Source of the DNA: Pseudomonadota bacterium
GTDB lineage: Bacteria > Pseudomonadota > Gammaproteobacteria > Steroidobacterales > Steroidobacteraceae
DNA length: 6,903 bases
Reading direction: 5' to 3'
Assembly (NCBI GenBank): GCA_021792815.1
Contig: JAJYTX010000147.1
Span: 1 to 6,903 of the forward strand
The position numbers were made by a program, and so were the translations under genes. How positions within the stretch are numbered: the first letter of the stretch is position 1; each line of letters begins with the position of its first letter. Shown here one piece after another: positions 5,964-6,903 of the stretch. The notes below the pieces were generated by a model. That model made no database searches, had not been told where the DNA came from, and saw only the letters and a list, made by a program, of their open reading frames with translations.

Positions 5964-6623
5964 ATGCGCATCGTCCTGTTGGGGGCCCCGGGTTCGGGGA
6001 AGGGCACACAATCTCAGCGGCTGATCGAGCGGTACGGCATCCCGCAGGTGTCGACGGGCGACCTGTTGCGGGCGGCCGTGGCCGAGGGGACGCCACTGGG
6101 TGTTGCGGCCAAGGAGGCGATGGACGCCGGCCGGCTGGTTGAGGACGATGTCGTGCTCGGCATGATCCGCGAGCGCCTCGCGGCCGCCGATACGGCGGGG
6201 GGCTTCATTCTGGACGGATTCCCGCGCAATCTCGCCCAGGCGCGCGCCCTGGATGCACTCTTGCGCCGCATCGGTCAGCCCCTCGATGCGGTCGTACACA
6301 TGAATGTCGACTACGGTGAGCTGTCCCGCCGTATCGCGGGCCGGCGCACCTGCTCCGACTGCGGCCGGGTGGTGAATCTGCTCACCGCGCCACGCGAGGC
6401 GCTGCAGGGCGAACGGTGCCCCAAGACGGGTCAGCCGCACCGGTTCTTCCAACGGCCGGACGACAACGAGGCCACCGTGGCCGAGAGGCTGCGGGTCTAC
6501 GATGCGCAGACGCGTCCCCTGATCGACTATTACCGTGAACAGGGGCTGCTGCGTACGATCGACGCAGAGGGTGACGTCGAAGCGGTCTCGCAGCGCCTGG
6601 AGTCCGCCCTGGCCGCTCGCTAG
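5964..6623 (+). CDS. adk: Adenylate kinase with a cysteine-bearing LID
   Basis: Adk catalyses ATP + AMP = 2 ADP in the cytoplasm and keeps the adenylate pool in balance. The 219 residues are a complete long-form enzyme. The P-loop GAPGSGKGT is at 7-15, the AMP-binding region includes STGDLLRAAV (30-39) and DGFPR with Arg88 (84-88), and the LID is at about 123-163, followed by RPDD (164-167) and Arg175. The LID has Cys130, Cys133 and Cys152, three of the four positions that hold zinc in many adenylate kinases, but the fourth position (155) is Thr, as in the metal-free E. coli enzyme. MRIVLLGAPG at the ATG fits the family start exactly. No Shine-Dalgarno is visible within 12 nt of it, which is odd for a highly expressed gene. 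It is divergent from pfp and convergent with the probable rnd, so it is likely monocistronic. Confidence 0.98.
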   Translation: MRIVLLGAPGSGKGTQSQRLIERYGIPQVSTGDLLRAAVAEGTPLGVAAKEAMDAGRLVEDDVVLGMIRERLAAADTAGGFILDGFPRNLAQARALDALLRRIGQPLDAVVHMNVDYGELSRRIAGRRTCSDCGRVVNLLTAPREALQGERCPKTGQPHRFFQRPDDNEATVAERLRVYDAQTRPLIDYYREQGLLRTIDAEGDVEAVSQRLESALAAR

Positions 6624-6647
6624 GGGGCACGCGCCAGCGGCGCGGAT

Positions 6648-6686
6648 GCCCGCCGGCGGGCCGACCCGGAGCGTTCCCCGGCGGGC
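6648..6686 (+). terminator. 9-bp inverted repeat downstream of adk
   Basis: GCCCGCCGG (6648-6656) pairs perfectly with CCGGCGGGC (6678-6686) across a 21-nt loop, starting 25 nt after the adk stop. No T-run follows. The repeat is a candidate end for the adk transcript, alone or with the hairpin at 6694-6722. Confidence 0.35.
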
Positions 6687-6693
6687 TGTCGTA

Positions 6694-6722
6694 CCGCACT
6701 GGGGGAATCACTCCCAATGCGG
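6694..6722. terminator. Second hairpin between adk and rnd
   Basis: CCGCACTGGG (6694-6703) pairs with CCCAATGCGG (6713-6722) at nine of ten positions, with one C-A mismatch and a 9-nt loop. A 12-bp GC palindrome (6722-6733) abuts it. It sits in the middle of the 168-bp convergent gap, where it could end transcription from either side, but no T-run is present. I see no gene in 6624-6791. Confidence 0.35.
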
Positions 6723-6791
6723 CGCGGCCGCGCTTCCCGGGAGACCGCCCATCGGCGAGCCGCTTGGCCGGGTGAGCCGTTGCCGTCCCCC

Positions 6792-6903
6792 TCAAAGCTC
6801 GGCGAGCAACCGCTCGCCGAGCGCTGTCCGCCGCCAGCCGCTGAGGACCGGGACGTCCGTGCGCCCTTCGGCCAGCATCTCGAGCTCGCGCCGGGTGACC
6901 AGC
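6792..6903 (-). CDS. rnd: Probable ribonuclease D, C-terminal fragment
   Basis: Only the last 36 codons are inside the window; the gene runs off the right edge. The stop TGA is at 6794-6792. The visible peptide has a TRRELEML helix, an acidic linker, then a PVLSGWRR-x3-G-x2-LL pattern to the end. A GWRR motif followed by Gly and a Leu pair is how I remember the C-terminal tail of RNase D proteins, after the HRDC domains. RNase D is a 3'-to-5' exoribonuclease that trims tRNA and other stable RNA ends. The catalytic DEDD domain is outside the window, so the name rests on this short tail. Codon use matches the neighbours. Confidence 0.6.
   Translation of the reverse strand, partial: LVTRRELEMLAEGRTDVPVLSGWRRTALGERLLAEL
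6797..6822 (-). terminator. Perfect 11-bp hairpin overlapping the rnd stop region
   Basis: GCTCGGCGAGC (6797-6807) and GCTCGCCGAGC (6812-6822) form a perfect 11-bp stem with a 4-nt loop. On the minus strand the stem is followed at once by TTTGA, which contains the rnd stop codon. The strength, small loop and short T-run are terminator-like, and it lies within the last nine codons of the gene. Confidence 0.5.

Noticed and set aside
6382..6795. 137-codon minus-strand frame across the end of adk and the gap
   Set aside because: Shadow of adk followed by palindrome-rich spacer; Arg/Pro/Gly-rich with no domain.

Overview
The window looks like chromosomal backbone of a high-GC proteobacterium, most likely gammaproteobacterial. 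The evidence is strong GC bias at third codon positions, a tandem GGDEF-EAL protein, an E. coli-like adenylate kinase N-terminus, and what looks like an RNase D C-terminus. I see no mobile element, CRISPR array, tRNA or rRNA. The lineage call is an inference from gene content only.

Layout, left to right. (1) The 3' part of a GGDEF-EAL cyclic-di-GMP gene (+), cut by the left edge, converges on (2) msrB, methionine sulfoxide reductase B (-). An 11-bp inverted repeat joins the two gene ends. Upstream of msrB is a candidate promoter overlapped by a 15-bp operator-like palindrome. (3) An unrecognised 127-codon ORF (+) carries a perfect 18-bp palindrome and a 9-bp tandem repeat, and its codon composition changes part-way along. 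(4) hppA, a membrane H+-pyrophosphatase (-), ends at a perfect 12-bp hairpin and is preceded by an AT-rich promoter island and a strong Shine-Dalgarno sequence. (5) pfp, a PPi-dependent phosphofructokinase (-), lies directly upstream of hppA. (6) adk, adenylate kinase (+), is divergent from pfp across a gap of about 207 bp. (7) The last 36 codons of a probable rnd, RNase D (-), converge on adk. The gap between them holds two hairpins, and a third hairpin overlaps the rnd stop codon.

The functional core is pfp-hppA-adk, a pyrophosphate and adenylate energy module. Biosynthetic adenylation reactions release AMP and PPi. Adk returns AMP to ADP, Pfp uses PPi (or makes it, in reverse) at the fructose-6-phosphate/fructose-1,6-bisphosphate step, and HppA couples PPi to the proton gradient. 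Residues visible in the sequence support PPi specificity in Pfp (Asp118, Lys144) and the K+-independent H+-pump class in HppA (Lys462, Thr465). I found no wholly new system. The less ordinary points are the mixed Cys3-Thr metal site in Adk, the palindrome at the msrB promoter, the structured DNA inside the orphan ORF, and an EVF variant of the EAL motif.
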